Positions 24,159 to 37,600 of a stretch of DNA of 64,000 nt are shown piece by piece. The notes under the pieces are model-generated. The model did no database searches. It was not told where the DNA came from and saw only the letters and a list, made by a program, of their open reading frames with translations. The stretch lies in assembly GCA_932521025.1 (NCBI GenBank), contig OW051473.1, forward strand, positions 5,766,001 to 5,830,000. Reading direction: 5' to 3'. Positions within the stretch are counted from its first letter, which is position 1, and each line of letters begins with the position of its first letter. The position numbers were made by a program, and so were the translations under genes. Origin of the DNA: Oscheius onirici. Its lineage: Eukaryota; Nematoda; Chromadorea; Rhabditida; Rhabditidae.

Positions 24159-26322
24159 TTATTTCATTGAAGCTGCAATTTTGATGGCCTGAAGTTATCA
24201 CTTTATGTTTTTACTATTCATACTTACTTGAGTTTTGGCCGCATCGATTTTGATGTAATCGAAGTCGGAAGGAGTGGAACCGCGATCAGACACGGACCGA
24301 TCTAGATGATGTTCAAACAATCTTGGCTCGAAATAGTCAAGATGTGCAGTGTGAGTTAACGGGCCAGCACTCTGAATAAACATCTAACTGAATCAGAAAA
24401 AACTACCCTCGGAGCATCAAACATTTGCCTACTCTTTGGACGATTATACTGTGGTGTTCTGGGTGTCTTTGTCAGTGTGTTATTCCTTCTAAAGTCTTCT
24501 CGATCATCTTGGTCGAGACGCAGTTTTGCCGGTTTCTAGAACTATTACTTGAGAAAACGCACGCGTCTACCTTTGATCGGTCAACAGGGGGTCCTTGGGA
24601 CGGGCCGATCGCCATGGATGAGCTTACGGAAGACGTTTTCGAACCACTTCCACTGGGGAGAACCAAATAGCCGTGAGGGATCGCGGAACTATGATTAGGT
24701 GATGAAACTTTGGTCGAGAATGTGTGCCTGTATAAGGTTAAAAATAGATGATTTAGACACATACATCTTGATAGTTTCACCACTGCTTTCGTTCTCCACT
24801 TCAACCAATGTGCAGGATGGAGCAGGAATTGTTTGTGACAGGTTTATTCCCTAAAAATATAAGTTTGAATAAACAAAGTCTTACTCGTGATCGACTTCCA
24901 TACAGGATTCCAGAAGATGTCGTAGAAGAATGATGAGTAAAACGGTTTCTGTATTAACAATTTTTAGTGTGCAGACTAATGGCAGTACCTGATGGGTTTT
25001 GGGGGCAGCGGAGGACCTGTATTTATAGAATGAGAACTGTGTACACTGGAGGTTTCGTCCTCGGTGGTGTGATGAGATGACGTCACCGAGGAGCACCCTG
25101 AAGCGGAAGAAGACGCTCTTGCAAGATGTTCTCCAGAGGCTTAATCATTCTAAGTTACATCCCACAATCCTATTTACCATTTCTCGTCCGCAGACTGATT
25201 TTTTTCTCGGCAGGAGCCATCCTCGGATGGGTTCCGTTCTTCACTTTGGAGGTACGAGTAGAGGCATACCGAGGGTTCCGTTGCTGAAATGATACCTGTT
25301 TGATAAGATTTACTAATATATTTTCTTACTTGAATGTTATCGTGGTTGCGATGATTACCGTCGCTGGTGACTTCACTCGGGGTATCTAAGAGGCTCTCCG
25401 AAGAGCGTCCAGAAGACGACAAAGCGAAAGATGACAGAATCTCCTCTCCTCCATTTGCATTGATTCGAATAGTTGTTGCTTCAGCGTGTTGTTCCATCGA
25501 ACGAGCCAGTCCACATATGCGACACATTTCGGTGACCCAAGCGTTCATCTCCTGTAAATATAAACATCCAATTCCTCAGAGCACCCATACCCTCTCGGAT
25601 TGCGCCACGAAGAAAATCTCCCGCATGCGGCCATCTATCTTCAAGTGAAGAGAAAAGATCCATTGAGAGACTAGTGAAAAACGAGGATATCCACAAGCAG
25701 TGTCTGCCAATTGGAGATACGAGTCAACCTGTCAGAATACAAGTTTTTATCGGCCAATGTGTGAAGATACCTGTTCACACTTGGAGAGATCATAAGACTT
25801 TCTCACGGCTTCCTTTTTGTCACAGTGATATTCTTCAACAATCGGTCCGCTTGGTGTTAAGGAAAGGACAAAGTAGCGTCGAATCCATTGCGACTGAAAA
25901 AAAGTGGCGGTCGACCTACGGCGATGATAGTTCATAATGGATGGGTTGCGGATTCTCGAAATGCCTGTTATCATAAGGGTCGAAGTGATTTCGGCTTTCT
26001 CGATGCTGAGAGCGAGAGAAAAAAGAAGAGGGCGCGTGATCACTATTTTTGGCCATCAAATCAATTCAGTTTTTACTAAAGCGTTCATGTTAACTGGTTC
26101 CGCCTTGTCACTAAGTTGAATGTGGCGACAATGTCCATAACCGACTCTACACAGTTAGTTGATTTGAAAAAGATCAAAACGAGACAGTTTGAAAGCTATT
26201 GCCAATTTATAGACACATTCTTGCAAGTTTTAAAATTTTAAACCTACCCGAAATAAGGGAAGATGGATTCCGCTACGCCGACACCTGGTCAAATATCCTT
26301 CAATCAACTGCCTCTTCTTCAT
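24159..26322 (-). CDS. GAB: GAB/DOS/SOC-1-type docking adaptor with PH domain
   Basis: GAB adaptors sit at the membrane through a PH domain and, when tyrosine-phosphorylated, recruit SHP2 and GRB2 in receptor tyrosine kinase signalling (SOC-1 in C. elegans). The PH domain begins MKKRQLIEGYLTRCRRSG in a separate 5' exon (ATG at 26322), about 350 nt from the next exon, and continues SQWIRRYFVLSL, DLSKCEQVDSYLQ, REIFFVAQSE and MNAWVTEMCRICGLA. A Ser/Thr-rich disordered region follows, with an SH3-binding motif (TGPPLPPKP) and candidate phosphotyrosine sites (HGYLVLPSG, HLDYFEPRL). The C-terminal motif FDYIKIDAAKTQAIKIAA matches the SHP2-binding tail of GAB proteins. I recognise no further domain. 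Confidence 0.85.
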
Positions 26323-26883
26323 CGACAGCCTCCACTTTCGTTCTGAAAAGCGTTGAAAAGTGAAAAGTTGGGCGAAAAAAGACGGACTGATCGAGAACCG
26401 ATAGATGATACTGAGTGCTTATGAGTCAATATGTTGTGTGGAAATAGCGCGAAATGGATTCATGGGGCGCCGAAAAGGGGGCGGAGTTTTTCACACCTAG
26501 GGACAATTTAGTGGATGTCTAATTGGCGTTGCGCAAAGAGAAGGGTGTCTGTCAGTAAACGGTAGGTGGCATGGGAGCTATAATTGCGGCAAGATAGTAT
26601 TCTTACCAAAGAACCGGCAGACCGCGTCGCGACCCGCGACGCGATGGTAACATATGGCATGGCGGGTCCGACTGTCTTAAAGGACACCCGTAGGTGGTTT
26701 AATACGGCATCGCATTTCCACGACCTTTCATCGGCGCCAATATGCGTAACAGATTCGAAAAGAGGAAATTGAAATGCAAGAATATTAATTTTATGTTAAA
26801 ATCCCGTATTAATGTGAAGAAGATGAAATTTCGAGGGAACTTTTTACAGCGAAAGGCCAGCGACGGCGAAAGTGATTACAAGG
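26323..26883. other. Intergenic region, possible GAB 5' UTR exon junction
   Basis: An acceptor-like TTTTCAG (minus strand, near 26340) lies upstream of the GAB start codon, so an additional non-coding exon is possible. A plus-strand open frame at 26584-26772 has no support. Confidence 0.35.
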
Positions 26884-28573
26884 TCAGAATTGTACTCCTG
26901 GCTTAAAATTCGGGTCTTTCGACAACGAAAATTTGTCCAGATGGTTGTCGGTGTCGTTCACATCGACAAAGCGAGTGGTCAGCTGACTTCGAGAGACGAC
27001 ATTTAGCAATGAGTAGCCGTATTGGCCCAACATAACTGCGGTGTATTCTTGTTGTATTTTCATAACAACATCCTGATGGGAATGACAGCCCTAAAATGGA
27101 AAGAAAATGAAGAGAGGAGAAAATAGATACCGCTGAACCAGTCATAATGTACTGAAAAAAATATTTGAAAACCTTAAGTAACAGTTGATACCACGGGGGT
27201 TGAAGCATTATGAAAATGTTGAAGGTCCGGCTGAGAGTAAACAATTGACTTGGCAACGGGCCAATTTCTTTCGTAACTGTGCTGATGTCCCCAGAAGACC
27301 ATATCAACTCCGGCCGAGTTGAAAAGCGGCTCAAGTGCAGGGTAACCAGGGGCACCGTCTCTCATCTGAATAAGAAATCACGGGAGAGGTGAAACTGTAA
27401 ATTACAGATACGTTCTCCCAGTCATGACAGCCTTTCTTTTTGCCATTGGAACAGTACAAGGGCCTGTGCATGAGAACAATATTCCAAATTGAGTTGCTCT
27501 AGAAACTTATTCTTTGGATATTTCCTGTCAGTTCCCCAACCTTCTTAAGATCGTTAAGAAGCCAAGAGTATTGCAATTGAACAAAGTCAGATATGTTTTC
27601 TCCGTAATATTCCGAACTTATGCCGACTACGTGTGCATCTCCCAGTGTAAAACTGAAAATATTTTTCCATCTCTCTTTATTCATACCTCCAGAACTGGTT
27701 ATCACTCACAATTCCATTAGGAGGCATTGTGAACCTGTTGGCAATGTGCGAGAAATTCTGAGAATCCTCGTGGTTGCCAGCAAGGACCTGAAAATAGCCA
27801 TGAATTTGTCAACAATTACACTTTAACCATGAACGGAACATATGCAGTGACGTTTTCCATCTCGTTCATAAAATCATCCCCTTGGGTTCCATTTTTACCA
27901 TCGAGATCGTAAGCAATGTCACCTTCAAGAAAATCGTGAGAACATCAAAAAATTCGGACCTATGTGGACTACAACGTCAAAGTCATTCTTCTGGGCGCCT
28001 GATATCAACGAAGGAATGGAATAGCCATCCTTGACGGAGAGATCTCCATAAATAGCAAGTCTTGAACATTATTTTGTTAATCTTTTTCATGTTACCGTAG
28101 TCTGGTATCAGGGTCTATCGCAACAAAGTTAAAAGTTGTCGACATGGACTGCGACGAACCAACTTGGTAATCTGAACTGTCCAATGTCAGTGAAAAATTA
28201 CACCGAACAATAGCGTTTTCCTGGTGTCAGACCATCCATAAAGGCTCGAAATGTGTATCTCACAGTCTGACCGATTCCCTGATTGTACCATTCTTAAATA
28301 TTTAAAAACATGATGGAAGAAAAAAGTACCAGTTGTCGTGGCGTTGTATATCGTAAGAAGTTTTGTCTCGGTTGTACCATACTGTAGAAACGGATAAGAC
28401 GTTTCTTTCACTCAAAGTAATTTAATAAATGTGTATTTTGGCTACCTACAAGGCTTAAGAGAGATCCAAGTGACTGACAGAACAGACGGGTCATTGGTTA
28501 AGCTCAGGACAACTTGTTCAGGCTTTGAATAAACAGAAGAGATGCAGAACAGCAAAATAAATGATCGGAGCAT
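26884..28573 (-). CDS. Purple acid phosphatase, copy 2
   Basis: This is the second metallophosphoesterase of the window, with the same architecture as the gene at 21027-22568. MLRSFILLFCISSVYS is a signal peptide followed by the N-terminal beta domain (KPEQVVLSLTNDPSVLSVTW). Metal-site segments include DIAYDLDG, AGNHEDSQNF, MHRPLYCS and FWGHQHSYERNWP, then TGSAGCHSHQDVVMKIQQEY and the tail FSLSKDPNFKPGVQF. Two introns split the region between NASTPV and GCHSHQ (near 27087-27183), which are absent from copy 1. Two paralogues separated by unrelated genes suggest an older duplication. Confidence 0.92.
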
Positions 28574-29458
28574 TTTTGGATTTGATGTGCGAAATGCTGC
28601 TTATCAATGTCATTCTATGACCCTTTATCTAAAGACATAACCATAAGACGGAAACTGCGTTGTAGCTGGTTGGTTTGTAGGCTGGAAAGTGGTCGGTGGT
28701 GACAAGAAGAAACACTTTAGTGTGTTTTGACTTTTTGAACCACAATAACATCAGAACGTAAGAAAAAATCGCGTCAAAATATTTGTCCCTTTGATAAAAA
28801 CACCCTTGTACAAAATTTCGGAAATGCATATTGTTTTCAGGATGTCACTTAGCTCAATCAGGCATGTAGCAGAAAATGATATTTCCGATCCGGTTTCTCT
28901 TTAACGTTTAATATTAGATTATTCGAGACACTTATGGATCACATGTGGTCTGATATTTGAAATCTGTGAAATCAGAAAGTGGAGATCAGACTTGCATCAG
29001 CCGTTTCTAGAGATCTATCGCAGCCGCCACAGGCGACGACTTCCTTTACTGTACCCCACCCACACGTGGTCTAAAAGAATCTCGTTTTCTACCACGCCAG
29101 TCATCAGCGCCGCCCTCATGTCGTCTAAAACACGATCTCCTGCTCAGTTTTCTTCATCGACAGTCTTCTGACCAGTATGGTTAGGTGTCTCTTGCGGATC
29201 TCGTTCGTAGCTTATGCCGTCTTCCTTGTCGCGTTCTGATGCAATCATATGCATTTAACGTCTGCAGAAATTTTTCCCAGATGGGATGCCAAAATTCAAG
29301 GCTGTACGCGTTTCGTCGACGGCGAACCCATCCGCCCCTACTTGTTCCGCTACAACCAGTGCAGAAGCACCCGTGTAACCGTTTGACGTCCAAGTTCTTA
29401 CCATATCCTCGTACATTCTCTTCGTTTTCCAACACAGTTAAAAGCTTTTCTTTTGCAG
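28574..29458. other. Intergenic region upstream of TDH
   Basis: This lies between divergent starts of the acid phosphatase (minus) and threonine dehydrogenase (plus). It contains the curious interrupted small frame at 29177-29386 and a strong acceptor (TTTTGCAG) directly before the TDH ATG, which suggests a 5' UTR intron or trans-splice site. Confidence 0.5.
29177..29386 (+). pseudogene. Small secreted-peptide-like frame with in-frame TGA
   Basis: From ATG at 29177 a signal-peptide-like lead (MVRCLLRISFVAYAVFLVAF) is followed by an in-frame TGA at 29237-29239. The same frame then stays open to TGA at 29384-29386, encoding a tail with IQGCTRFVDGEPIRPYLF and YNQCRSTRV. I found no GT-AG intron that removes the TGA and keeps the frame. 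It could be a decayed peptide gene, chance, or part of the TDH 5' leader. I recognise no family. Confidence 0.2.
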
Positions 29459-31087
<1,629 letters not shown>

Positions 31088-31145
31088 ATTCACTCATTTA
31101 TATCAAGCATCAATAAAATGCATAATAAACACAGGTAGTACCCGT

Positions 31146-32164
31146 CTAGTACTTGGGGAGCAGCTTCTGTACATCTTGGCTGATAACCTTCTCGGCATCG
31201 TCCAAAGGAGTAACCTTTGAGGCCAGCTCGAGGTATTTCTTGGCATTGGCCTAAAACAACGAATGTAAAAAACTGAGGTTTTTGTACCTTGTCACTCTTC
31301 TGAATGTAACATTTGGCGATGTAATAGAGGTTCTCGAGCCAGTCAGCCTGAACATCGTGGGCGTGAAGGAAATCGCTGAGCGCTTCATCATAGGTAGCCG
31401 TGGGAGGAGTGGCATAGAGTACGGAAGCAGCCTTGCGTTCCAGCCAGGAGAGACCAGCAACTCCGAATGCATAACGACCGCGCATATGGTAGAGAGAATG
31501 CTCCTTGGGGTCGATGGCAAGAGCCTTATCCAGGTACTCCTGAAAAAGCATACCAGTGAAACTAAAGTGAGAAAAAACAGTGAAACTGTCTTTAAACCAA
31601 ACATCTAGAATGTGGTTCATTTCTATTTCTTTCCATTAAAAATCAATATTTTTACTTACCTTGAACTTGTATCCCTGCTCGATCTTTTCCTTGGTGCCCA
31701 AGTAGTCAGTCAGGCGACCAGTGAGCTAAAATTGTACAATGTAAAAACAAAAAAGAGAAATTACAATAGCAGTCCACTTGACGGCCAAGAAGTTGTTCTG
31801 GTCCTGGTTGTATCCCTCGAGAGCATACTTCTGGCCTGTAAATAATATTTTCATCCGCCAGTTCTTTTTTGTAAACAAAAAAAACTAACTGACCTTCGGC
31901 AATCAGCTCGTGTTGTTTTTTGTTGTCAGTAGTTCGGTTAGCGAGATCACGGCAGAACTTTGCCAGACGCCAGAGAAGCTCGGTAGTCTTTTCTCCACCG
32001 TCGTAGCGCTGAACAAATGACAAATCAAAATAAAACCACAAAATTCATACCTTCTTGAGAATATCGTATCCCTGAGCAAGATCGTCGGTGCCAAAATATT
32101 TGTCTACGTCCTCGAACGACTGAATACACGCGACTATACCTAGAAAAACTAAAAGCCTTACCAT
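31146..32164 (-). CDS. RMD/FAM82-type tetratricopeptide protein (regulator of microtubule dynamics)
   Basis: The spliced product has roughly 240 residues in the RMDN family, TPR-like helical proteins named for the C. elegans spindle factor RMD-1. Typical segments are YFGTDDLAQGYDILKK, ELLWRLAKFCRDLAN, LIAEGQKYALEGY, NFLAVKWTAILTGRL, LDKALAIDPKEHSLYHMRGR, FGVAGLSWLERKAASVLYA, PPTATYDEALSDFLHA and WLENLYYIAKCY, ending DVQKLLPKY. The N-terminus MVRLLVFLGIVACIQS is hydrophobic and may be a signal peptide or membrane anchor. The start lies about 400 nt from the divergent ATF4-like leader, so the two genes probably share a bidirectional promoter region. Confidence 0.88.
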
Positions 32165-32573
32165 TCTAAAAGGCTAGAATAGAATAACTAGGCGAGTCTG
32201 CAAAAAAATTAATTGGGTAAGAGATAAGAGATCGAAGATAAGACGTTTGTACCATGCTCCCAAAAGCTTTTCAGGCATGATTAAATAAAAAGTTGATCTT
32301 GTTCTTGAAACCAGGACTGATTGGAGTCCAAACGAGAGGAAAGCGGATAGACCGTTGATCCGTCAGAGAATCGATATATCAACATCCTGATAGACGCTAG
32401 GCTGATACAGGCAAATGTCCAAAGTGCATTGTCAGCTGGCCAGTTTGAATTAAGAGGCCGGGTCCCGCGACGGAAACCCTGCTACCGTAGTGCAGCTTTC
32501 CCCCGCCGAAGGGGCGGCTACTCGGCAGTCACTTTCATCACTTTCCCTAATCTTAGTTTGATCGACAGGAATT
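32165..32573. promoter_or_regulatory. Bidirectional promoter region between RMD and ATF4-like genes
   Basis: This region separates the RMD ATG (minus) from the first upstream ORF of the bZIP gene (plus). It includes a GC-rich block (about 32456-32530) with an initiator-like CGGCAGTCACTTTC. Start sites are not determined. An ATG at about 32416 opens a short frame if transcription begins that far up. Confidence 0.4.
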
Positions 32574-32594
32574 ATGTCTGTCGTTCAGTGCTAA
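32574..32594 (+). promoter_or_regulatory. uORF1 in the ATF4-like mRNA leader (MSVVQC)
   Basis: ATG at 32574 encodes six residues and stops at TAA 32592-32594. It sits in the probable 5' UTR exon, upstream of a leader intron (32626-32705, donor GTAAGT, acceptor TTTTCAG). Position and size resemble the positive uORF1 of ATF4 mRNAs, which lets ribosomes resume scanning. Function is inferred. Confidence 0.5.
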
Positions 32595-32708
32595 GTCAGG
32601 CAACATTCTCATCTCTTCAGTCGCAGTAAGTCTTTAGTGAATATGGGTTGCATCAGCATTCCACACCTCCTGCCAGAGATCGGAATCTCCCTCTCAAATT
32701 TTCAGACC

Positions 32709-32846
32709 ATGTCGTTCAACAATTGGTCTGTTACTACAACAAACAATAAAAACAAAAATGTTGTCGCGTCTAACAAGATTGACCACGATGTCTTCCAACA
32801 TCGTCAACGGTCTATCCCATCTGTGGGACGACCGAACCGCTCCTAA
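32709..32846 (+). promoter_or_regulatory. uORF2 overlapping the bZIP start codon out of frame
   Basis: ATG at 32709, three bases after the leader-intron acceptor, opens a 45-codon frame (MSFNNWSVTTTNNKNKN...) that ends at 32846. It overlaps the main ATG (32758) by 89 nt in a different frame, so ribosomes translating it cannot start the bZIP protein. This is the geometry of the inhibitory uORF2 of ATF4. Function is inferred. Confidence 0.55.
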
Positions 32847-34372
32847 CGCAGCCACCAAGGGCACTCATCAGGAGCTTAATGGCTTCGGCCACGATCACGG
32901 ATTCTACTGTGGTAACAATCTGAACAATGTGGCCAATCCTGTCAGGTACATTTTCAGTTTTCAATCCATGGTTTTTACTTCAGCACACAGCTGACTTCCC
33001 TTGACGACCCCTTCTTGGGAGTTCCTCATCGGCCTGACTGGAATGCTTCTAGGGTCGATTGTGATCCCCTCATCGGACAAGTCAGCTATCCGGTTCAAGA
33101 AAGTATTATTGACGTGAAAGATCTTGGAGGTCGGCTCACGCCAGAAGACAATATTCCATGGTACGAAAGGAACATCCCATGGTGCGCCGTTCCAGAGGCC
33201 AATGTAAGAGATTACACTTTCTTCTGAATACAATTAATTCAGTTCCGCAATGATCACACTGTAGAGAAGAAAAGAACAAGAAACAACAGCTGGAACCTGG
33301 ATATGTACCTACCGGCAAACTTTGATAGTTACGCCGTGGAGAAACCTAGAACCAGAAATGACAGCTGGAACATGGCCATTGACCTGCCACCAGTCTTTGA
33401 AAGTCTCCACATCAGTGACTGTTCCGAGGGAAATACGAAATCAAGAAACAACAGCCTGAACTTGGGCATTGGTCTTCCATCGGTTTTTGGCAACAATAAC
33501 AACGATTTCTCTGTAAGTCAAACGATAGAAAAGTATAAAACATTTCAATTTCAGTTGCTGGCCGAATGTGACTGGGAGTCTCCCGTTTTCAACACTTCAT
33601 TCCTTGACGAGAACTACCTCAGTCCCGAACCAGGAGACTGGCCAAAAGTGTGTGATCTAGCAATTGACGATGCACTAAGTGAGAGTAGCCAGAATACCGA
33701 TTACTCTCGTTTTACGCCATCTCCCTTGATCCAAGAAGAGGAAGAAGTGCAGGTTCGTCTTGATTGAATTTTATAAAGCAAGTACTTTAGAAATGTTCTA
33801 CCCCAGAATTGGAGTACACACAGTCTGGGCGAGTAAAACGCCAATGTCGTCGAGTTACCGTGATGGATATTATGCTGGATGCCTGCGATGTGCCCGAACC
33901 CAAGCGGGCAAAGAACGCGAGGGCTATGACGTTGGACGAGTATTTCGAAAGCAGTGACGCCTGCTTGGATAGACCGAAGGCTCGTGGCATTGTGATCAAG
34001 GTTCGTTCTCCTATTTCGACACACGTTGACATCATTGCAACGGGGGGAACACATTTTTGGACAGAACGATTTCGTAATCAGTCCCAGACGTCTAGTGGTC
34101 GTACTTTATTGTTTGTTTTCAGCCATACGTCGATGATGCTACAGCGCGTCGTCGAGAGAAGAACCGAGTCTCGGCCCGAAAGTATAGGGACAGGAAGCGA
34201 TTAGAAAAAGACGAGGTTAAGAGGTAAATATTGACAGAAGGCTCCAAGGAGTAATCAAACTATTTGCAGCACAGTATTTGAAGAAGAGAAGAGAAATACT
34301 GATCTCAAGGAAATGGAACGAAGTCTTCAAAACGAAATCGCTTTCTACAAGAAGAAATTGAATATGCTGTAA
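32758..34372 (+). CDS. ATF4-like bZIP transcription factor
   Basis: The C-terminus is a bZIP: basic region ARRREKNRVSARKYRDRKR (with the N-x3-A-x2-Y-R core seen in ATF4/ATF5 rather than N-x2-A-A-x-x-C/S-R) followed by a short leucine zipper (TVFEEEKRNTDLKEMERS, LQNEIAFYKKKLNML). The N-terminal 300 residues are acidic and disordered, as in activation domains. Three copies of an R-N-(N/D)-S-(W/L)-N-(L/M) unit lie near 33270-33480. Introns are 38-45 nt, except a longer one before the bZIP exon. The leader holds two uORFs arranged as in ATF4, the eIF2alpha-dependent stress factor. The start at 32758 is the first ATG in this frame; the next is at 32788. Orthology to ATF4 is likely but not proven. 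Confidence 0.82.
33270..33480 (+). repeat. Three-fold internal protein repeat in the bZIP gene
   Basis: Within the activation region the protein contains TRNNSWNLDMYLP, TRNDSWNMAIDLP and SRNNSLNLGIGLP, each followed by a phenylalanine-containing segment (ANF, PVF, SVF). The DNA copies (for example AGAAACAACAGC and AGAAATGACAGC) are related, so this is a local tandem duplication. Possible short linear binding motif. Confidence 0.75.
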
Positions 34373-34684
34373 TCCATCGCCGTCTCCAACTTGTCATTTT
34401 ATCGTTGCTTGATCTCCAGTCTTTAAACCCCCAGTGGAAAGTATTATTTATTCACTCTACAGTAGACTATATACTCACTGTACGCATCAATAAGTAATAA
34501 TAAATGTGGCGATGTGAAAAACGAGATCGCAATGTGCTCCAGGGATGATTCTGATCACGGGCAAAATGACTATAAGTGGAGAACGGGAAAGTTAGAAAAA
34601 ATAAACTCGGAGAGAAAAGGAGGTGACTAGAACACGTATAAGACGTTGGAGCATAGAATTAAAGCAACGGGATGAGAAAGTTAT
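34373..34684. other. Convergent intergenic region
   Basis: The bZIP and neprilysin genes converge here. A plus-strand AATAAA lies near 34500 (AATAATAAATG). Nothing else seen. Confidence 0.5.
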
Positions 34685-37600
34685 TCACCAGACTTGACAC
34701 TTGTTTTCGGGATTCATAGGAGAGCCTCGCTTACAGCCCCAAGCTTTGGCAAATTCGTGTCGGTTCTGTAAGAAGTGTTTTTGAAAAACTTTTCATTCTG
34801 TTTACCCTCAGAGGAATAATCGCACGGTACTTGCTAGGTGCATGGACGTCCGTCATAATGATTTGTACGTAGTGCTTTGACCTCACGACAGAACACCAGT
34901 TCTGAAAGTTTTCGTTATCGTTTTCGCTATAAATTTCAAACAATGATCATTTATCAGTGAGAAACCTACGTTGGCATAAGCTAGGAAGAACATTTGTTCA
35001 CTTGTATACTTCTGGAATCCGGGCAATGCTGGTTCCGAGGCAGAAGTATTGCTCCTCCATGCTTTGTAAGCCTAAAACCCTCTATGTTTGAAGGATTCAA
35101 AAACGAATTACATTGAAAGAGGTTTTCACTCCACCATTGTCGGCAATATTTTCTCCCAGACTCAGCTGACCATTGAGATTAATGCCTGCTTCTTCAACCT
35201 TCACTCCGCTGTACTGACGCACGAAGCATCTGCACAACTGATTTATGAGAAAGCACGAACTTCCTCGCACTCACCTCGTCTTTTCCGTAAATTTGTCAGC
35301 AGTATCGGCGTCCCACCAATCATGCAAGTTGCCAAATTCATCATACTGTCCACCTGAACTCGTTCTTCTTGATAAAAATGATTGTCTGTAACCTTGATCG
35401 TCAAATGCATGGGAGACTTCGTGACCAATAACAGCACCGACCATTCCAAATGTCATGTAGTTTGGAACACCGAGAGTCAGGAAAGGAAACTGCATTATTC
35501 CGGCGGGGAAGACTAACAAACGGTTTCGAATTTTAGCTTTTAGCACTTACTCATTTCGTTGTTATTAGGAGCATAGTAGGCGTCTACTTGAGCTGGACTC
35601 TGATACCACATGGACCGATCCAAAGGTTGATCTAACCTCAGTAGTTCTTCAGAATATCTGACCAGCTTCAATCGGATTGTAGAATGAAGCAAGAACTCGG
35701 CATCGGGAATGGCCTAAGAGCCAGTTTCGAAAACTTTGTAAACCCAAAATACCATTCCCCAGTGTTTATCCATCCAAGTGTCGTTAAACAACACCTCTGG
35801 ATAACCACTTTTGTACTCGATCATGTTGGCTTTTTTGATAGCTCGTGTCCTTGTCGCTTCATCCATCCAGTTCAGAACATGTAGTTGTTTGATGAATTCT
35901 TCCTTCAGATACTTGGTCAGTTCCCGCATCTGTGAAACAGAAATCATACACACGCCATACCAATTTCACACCTTGCTCATGGCTTTTTCGCGGTCAAAAA
36001 AGTGTTGTACAAAGAGCTTGCCGACGGGCATATCCAACATTATAACCGAAAGTGTAACGCAGTCTTCCCATCTGAATACACATTTTACTCATAACGACGT
36101 CTTAAAAGTAACCTTTCCGGCGGAGCACTATTGAACATTCCCGTTTGATTGGCTTTAAACTGGTAGAAGGGGTCGCGTGTGGAGGGAGGCAAGAAAGGCG
36201 AGAAGCCTTGGACAAGGCGCCAAGAGACGTAGTTGGCAATCACTCTTTTAGGCGTTGTTTCGAGAATGTGCTAAATTTCATCTATTTTAAGTCCAGTGAG
36301 AACTGAACCTGTATTCCGGTGAAATACTCAATCTCGCGAATGATCACGGTATGGTTTGGTGAGACATCAACTAGACCTTTGAAAACAGTCTTAACATAGG
36401 CATCAAAATCGATCTGAAAACAGAATTACGTAAAGTAAAATAGAATCTACCAATGGGAAGAGTCTTTTCAACTCCCAGAGCTGGAATCTGTTATTTCCTC
36501 GGTCGGGATTTCTTCGGACCATGTCGTCAGCAGAAAAGTTTACAAGTTTCAGCTCCAATTCCATAGCTTCCTGCATTTCTTTCTCAGCCAGAACTGGATC
36601 AGCGCCTGAAGCTCCAATTATACAGTGTGAAAAGTGTGCATACCCAGCATCATAGCTGTCTGTCTCATCAACCAGGTATAGTTCTTGATCATCGGATCAT
36701 CGGGACCCATAAGATAGGGCCATCTGGACCCGACTCCCCATTTCGGCTGATCCAATTCGATGATGCTTTTTGAGCTATTCGTCGGATCGTGCGTAACGGC
36801 AAGTTCGAGAATAACAGCATTTACTCCGGTTCTGTTCATTACGAACGCCAAGTGCTTCTCCCATGAATAATTCCACTCAGTCCAATTGACTCCTGAATTA
36901 AAGAGTTCCCGTATTTGTGTAAGACACAAGAACCGTGAATAACAGGCCAGCCGCCAATCCAATCGAGTGTTTGTTTTATCGCATCCAGCCCGGTTTCTTC
37001 TAACATATCTGAAAAAGACAGGCTACAAAGAGCTACTGGTTGCTTGCTACCTTCGTCCAGACACTTTTGGTAGTATCCTTTGGCAAGATTGTCCCATTTT
37101 GAATCCGAACTGTTAATTGGAGACTAAACAATGTGTTTAACCTTAATGTATCCAAACGCACCTGAAGAATACTTTTGACTTGTTTGTTCAATCTAGCTTG
37201 AACGTCACTGATTGTATGCCGGAGGGGTTTACTTGCTGGCAGATTTCGATTCAAACCGTAATTTCCGCAGGCGAATTCATAAAAATCTTCACAAGGATCA
37301 ATCTGAATCATGAGATTGTTAAAAAATGTATAGTTGCACCTACTTTATCGTTAAGATTATCTGCTAAGAACCCGGCCATCATTACACATTCTCGTGATGT
37401 ACAAACTATATTTTCATGATTAGTTGCTGTCCAGTCAACTCCAACTGAGGAATTTTCGTACCGTGAGGGATACACTGGTAATCCTAAAAAGGATTGTTAT
37501 GTGCAGCTTTATAAGTCTTACCTTTAGTAAAGGTTTTGTAGCCATCAAGTAATAACAACCAACAGACAGCACATGAAAGGAATGAGAACAATAATAGGAA

